Assembly: GCA_037969175.1 (NCBI GenBank)
Contig: JBBKWX010000055.1
Coordinates: forward strand, 1 to 64,000
DNA: 64,000 nucleotides
Source: JBBKWX01 sp037969175
Lineage (GTDB): Bacteria; Bacteroidota; Bacteroidia; AKYH767-A; JBBKVM01
Direction of reading: 5' to 3'
Shown here in pieces: positions 62,201 to 64,000 of the stretch (positions are counted from its first letter, which is position 1; each line of letters begins with the position of its first letter). The notes under the pieces are model-generated. The model was not told the origin of the DNA. It saw only the letters and a list, made by a program, of their open reading frames with translations, and searched no databases. The position numbers and the translations under genes were made by a program.

Positions 62201-62983
62201 GGTGAAGAAGCAAAAAATCTTCATCGCGATGCACTTTCTATGCTGGATAAAATAGTAAAAGAGAAATGGATCCAGGCCAGTGGCACCATGTTCATTTATC
62301 CTGCTCAGAGCAATGGTAAAGAAGACGTCATTGTTTACGATCCGCGCATGCGTACTGAAAAGATCGCAACTTTGCACATGCTTCGTCAGCAAACTCGTAA
62401 ACCGGCCGGACAAGCCAATATGTGTCTTGCGGATCTGTTGCCTCCGGTATCCAGCAATGTAATGGGATATATAGGTGGTTTTGCAATTACAGCCGGACTT
62501 GGTATTGATGAGCATGTAGCCCGGTTTGAAGCAGATCATGACGACTACAGTAGCATCATGTTAAAGGCATTGGCTGACAGGCTTGCAGAAGCATTTGCAG
62601 AGCGCATGCATGAACGTGTCCGTAAGGAATTTTGGGGTTATGCAGCAGACGAAAATTTCTCTCCTGCAGAATTGGTGAAAGAAAAGTATGAAGGAATTCG
62701 CCCTGCCCCGGGTTACCCGGCTTGTCCTGATCATACCGAGAAAGCAACCTTGTTTGAGATGTTGGATGCGACAAACAGGACTGGGATCGTGCTTACCGAA
62801 AACATGGCCATGTTCCCAACTGCAGCGGTAAGTGGATACTATTTTTCTCAACCCGGAGTTCCCTATTTTGGGGTCGGTAAAATAAATCGTGATCAGGTTG
62901 AAGACTACGCTTTAAGAAAAGGAAAATCGGTAGAAGAAATTGAAAGATGGCTTGCACCAAATCTTGGATATCAGATGGTTTAG
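59300..62983 (+). CDS. metH: Methionine synthase, cobalamin-dependent
   Basis: This 1227-residue enzyme moves the methyl group of 5-methyltetrahydrofolate to homocysteine via methylcobalamin. The homocysteine domain has zinc ligands C243, C306 and C307 (E. coli C247, C310, C311). The pterin domain spans about 350-640. The B12 domain has H756 in GDVHDIGKN (E. coli H759). The C-terminal SAM-binding reactivation domain has [15 protein letters not shown]. All four modules are intact and the length equals E. coli MetH. It is the main output of the SAM riboswitch, closing a feedback loop, with mnmD as the co-transcribed first gene. Confidence 0.98.
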   Translation: MTDIREELKKRILVIDGAMGTMIQRYKLEEEDYRGEQFANWHVDVKGNNDLLSLTRPDIIKQIHLDYLEAGSDIIETNTFNSTSISMADYEMQEFVYDINLAAAKIARSAADEVTKKNPAQPRFVAGAFGPTSKTASMSPDVNDPGYRAVKFDDLVATYKEQARGLIDGGVDLLLVETVFDTLNAKAALFGIQEYLKEIGRIMPVMVSGTITDASGRTLSGQTAEAFLTSISHVDLLSVGLNCALGAHEMRPHIQELSEKAPFYISAYPNAGLPNQFGEYDESPEDMGHHIHDFIESGFLNIVGGCCGTTPDHIRKIASLAAAAKPRLLPVRDHMLHLSGLEPLVLRPESNFMNIGERTNVTGSRKFAKLILSGDYDSALAVARDQVEGGAQAIDVNMDEGMLDAEAAMVKFLNLIAAEPDIARVPIMIDSSKWNVIEAGLKCVQGKAIVNSISMKEGETQFLEQAEKIKMYGAAVVVMAFDEAGQADTYERRIQICERAYKLLTEKLNFPPQDIIFDPNIFPVATGMDEHRKNAIDFYSATKWIKENLPHAKVSGGVSNVSFSFRGNDVVREAMHSAFLYHGIKAGMDMGIVNPAMLQVYDEIPAELLIKVEDVLLDRNDDATENLIEYAERVRGTGIKDEKVEAEWRKESVESRLSHSLIKGITDFIEQDMEEARPKFKRGLELIEGPLMDGMNIVGDLFGSGKMFLPQVVKSARVMKKAVAWLLPYIEAEKIEGEVSRKAGVVLMATVKGDVHDIGKNIVGVVLGCNNYDVIDMGVMVPADKILDKAEEIGADVIGLSGLITPSLDEMVHVAKEMKRRGMNKPLLIGGATTSRIHTAVKIAPHYDHPVIHVNDASRCVGVVSNLLSQNNRLDFLSSIKNEYEELRINHSNRKVQDIFVSLEEARANGYKFEWQMERPKAPAFVGLKSWTYYPLEELVNYIDWSPFFHAWELKGVYPKILEDEYVGEEAKNLHRDALSMLDKIVKEKWIQASGTMFIYPAQSNGKEDVIVYDPRMRTEKIATLHMLRQQTRKPAGQANMCLADLLPPVSSNVMGYIGGFAITAGLGIDEHVARFEADHDDYSSIMLKALADRLAEAFAERMHERVRKEFWGYAADENFSPAELVKEKYEGIRPAPGYPACPDHTEKATLFEMLDATNRTGIVLTENMAMFPTAAVSGYYFSQPGVPYFGVGKINRDQVEDYALRKGKSVEEIERWLAPNLGYQMV

Positions 62984-63014
62984 GCCCAATTCGTTAATAA
63001 CCTTATTTTTTTTA

Positions 63015-63022
63015 TATTTTTG
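63015..63022 (+). promoter_or_regulatory. Putative -7 element TATTTTTG upstream of the TolC-family gene
   Basis: This is an exact TAnnTTTG match 42 bases before the ATG at 63065, without a clear -33 box. Confidence 0.4.
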
Positions 63023-63064
63023 AGGGACACAGGATTCAATTCTAAGCCTTTAAATCTGTTTTTT

Positions 63065-64000
63065 ATGCAACAGTCGCATACCCTTTTCTCAAGGCCCGGC
63101 AAATTCCAACTTCTATTTTGGAGTCTGCTTTTGGTTTTTTCTACTATCTCGTTTAAAGCAAGTTCACAGTCGGCAAAAGTTTGGACACTAAAAGAATGTG
63201 TCGATCATGCTTTGGAGAATAATATTCAGATCAAACAAAGTAGTTTGAATATGGAACTTGCAGCGGATGGTAAAACGCTGAGCTTTGCTGCCATGTTCCC
63301 ATCGTTGAATGCGACTGCATCACATAATTATAATTTTGGAAGAAATGTGGATCCCACAACTAACCTTTTTACCAATGATCAGGTACAGAGTAATAGTTTT
63401 TCCTTGTCCTCAAATCTAACATTGTTCAATGGATTTCAAATGCAGAATTCGTTGAAGCAATCAGGCATAGATCTTATTGCCAGCAAATATGATCTGGAGA
63501 AAATGAAGGATGATATCGCCATGAATGTGGTGAGCGCATATCTCCAAGTTTTATATGCAAAAGATCAATTGAAGAGTAGTGAAGAGCAGTTCAACACAAC
63601 CAAAAAGCAAAGAGAGCGTATTGCAAAATTCGTTGAAGTAGGCAGTCAGCCCAGAGGCGCTTTACTTGACATCGAATCTCAAGTAGCGAGTGATGATTAT
63701 TTGGTTATTAACGCCAAAAATAATCTTGATATTTCTTTATTATCCTTGGCTCAATTGCTGGAGCTGCAAAGTGTAAAAGGTTTTGATATCTCCGACCCTT
63801 CAATTCAAGCACCGGAGTTAATCATTGAATCACTTGACCCGGATATAGTTTATGCTACAGCATTAAAAAATCAACCCGGAATATTTGCTTCGGAAAAAAG
63901 AATTGAAAGTTCTCAACGGGGTTTGCAAATAGCAAGAGGAGCAAGGTCTCCAAGACTCAGTATGTTTGGTTCTTTGAATTCTAGTTATTCAAGCGCATTC
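63065..64000 (+). CDS. TolC family outer-membrane efflux protein (3' partial)
   Basis: About 312 codons are visible and the gene runs off the window. The ATG at 63065 starts a signal peptide (FQLLFWSLLLVFSTISF) ending near SSQ. WTLKECVDHALENNIQIKQS is the typical OEP/TolC opening, followed by MFPSLNATAS and paired alpha-hairpins such as LQVLYAKDQLKSSEEQF. This protein family forms the outer-membrane channel of tripartite efflux or type I secretion. Partner genes would lie to the right of the window. Confidence 0.92.
   Translation, partial: MQQSHTLFSRPGKFQLLFWSLLLVFSTISFKASSQSAKVWTLKECVDHALENNIQIKQSSLNMELAADGKTLSFAAMFPSLNATASHNYNFGRNVDPTTNLFTNDQVQSNSFSLSSNLTLFNGFQMQNSLKQSGIDLIASKYDLEKMKDDIAMNVVSAYLQVLYAKDQLKSSEEQFNTTKKQRERIAKFVEVGSQPRGALLDIESQVASDDYLVINAKNNLDISLLSLAQLLELQSVKGFDISDPSIQAPELIIESLDPDIVYATALKNQPGIFASEKRIESSQRGLQIARGARSPRLSMFGSLNSSYSSAF

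Overview
The window reads as a chromosome segment of a Bacteroidota bacterium, low to moderate in GC. The evidence is a full-length SprA (type IX secretion / gliding translocon), two proteins ending in type A T9SS sorting domains, a Bacteroidota-style energy transducer TonB, and repeated matches to the Bacteroidota promoter -7 element TAnnTTTG. All genes but one lie on the + strand, and no rRNA, tRNA, transposase, integrase or CRISPR array was seen. Genus-level placement is not possible from reading alone.

Layout. (1) 1-14.0 kb: two T9SS cargo proteins (the first cut by the window edge), then maeB, ruvA, sprA, gcvH, a VanZ-like gene and tonB. (2) 14.0-18.0 kb: a repeat-rich intergenic region, then deoC with an active aldehyde dehydrogenase and a truncated dehydrogenase-like partner. 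The last two look like a split ALDH16. (3) 18.0-23.4 kb: a tight sulfate operon with an SLC13-type permease, APS kinase, both ATP sulfurylase subunits and a CysQ phosphatase. No APS/PAPS or sulfite reductase is present. (4) 23.5-53.1 kb: a large surface-polysaccharide locus. It holds a Wzi/RemB-like outer-membrane protein, WecB and WecC (UDP-ManNAcA synthesis), two epimerases, a DegT aminotransferase, an AsnB-like amidotransferase, a sugar formyltransferase, a WbmS-like deacetylase and a hexapeptide acyltransferase. It continues with a Wzx flippase, an O-antigen ligase/polymerase-like protein, glycosyltransferases, three different sulfotransferases, a two-domain oxidoreductase, an alpha/alpha-barrel protein, WecG/TagA (the only - strand gene), a methyltransferase, an ATP-grasp protein, a HAD phosphatase, a NodB deacetylase and a WecA/MraY-type initiating transferase. 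(5) 53.1-57.3 kb: heme O synthase, two cytochrome oxidase subunit III proteins, subunit IV, SCO1, DUF420 and a small CxxC membrane protein. (6) 57.3-64 kb: TrhO, a SAM-I riboswitch, MnmD, cobalamin-dependent MetH, and the start of a TolC-family efflux protein cut by the window edge.

How they fit together. The sulfate operon would make PAPS, the polysaccharide locus carries three PAPS-type sulfotransferases, and CysQ would hydrolyse the PAP they release. The simplest reading is a dedicated pathway for a sulfated, uronic-acid-containing surface polysaccharide. WecA/B/C/G homologues suggest a lipid-linked GlcNAc-ManNAcA start, and the AsnB, formyltransferase and deacetylase genes suggest amidated and N-formylated amino sugars. 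The glycan structure is inferred, not seen.
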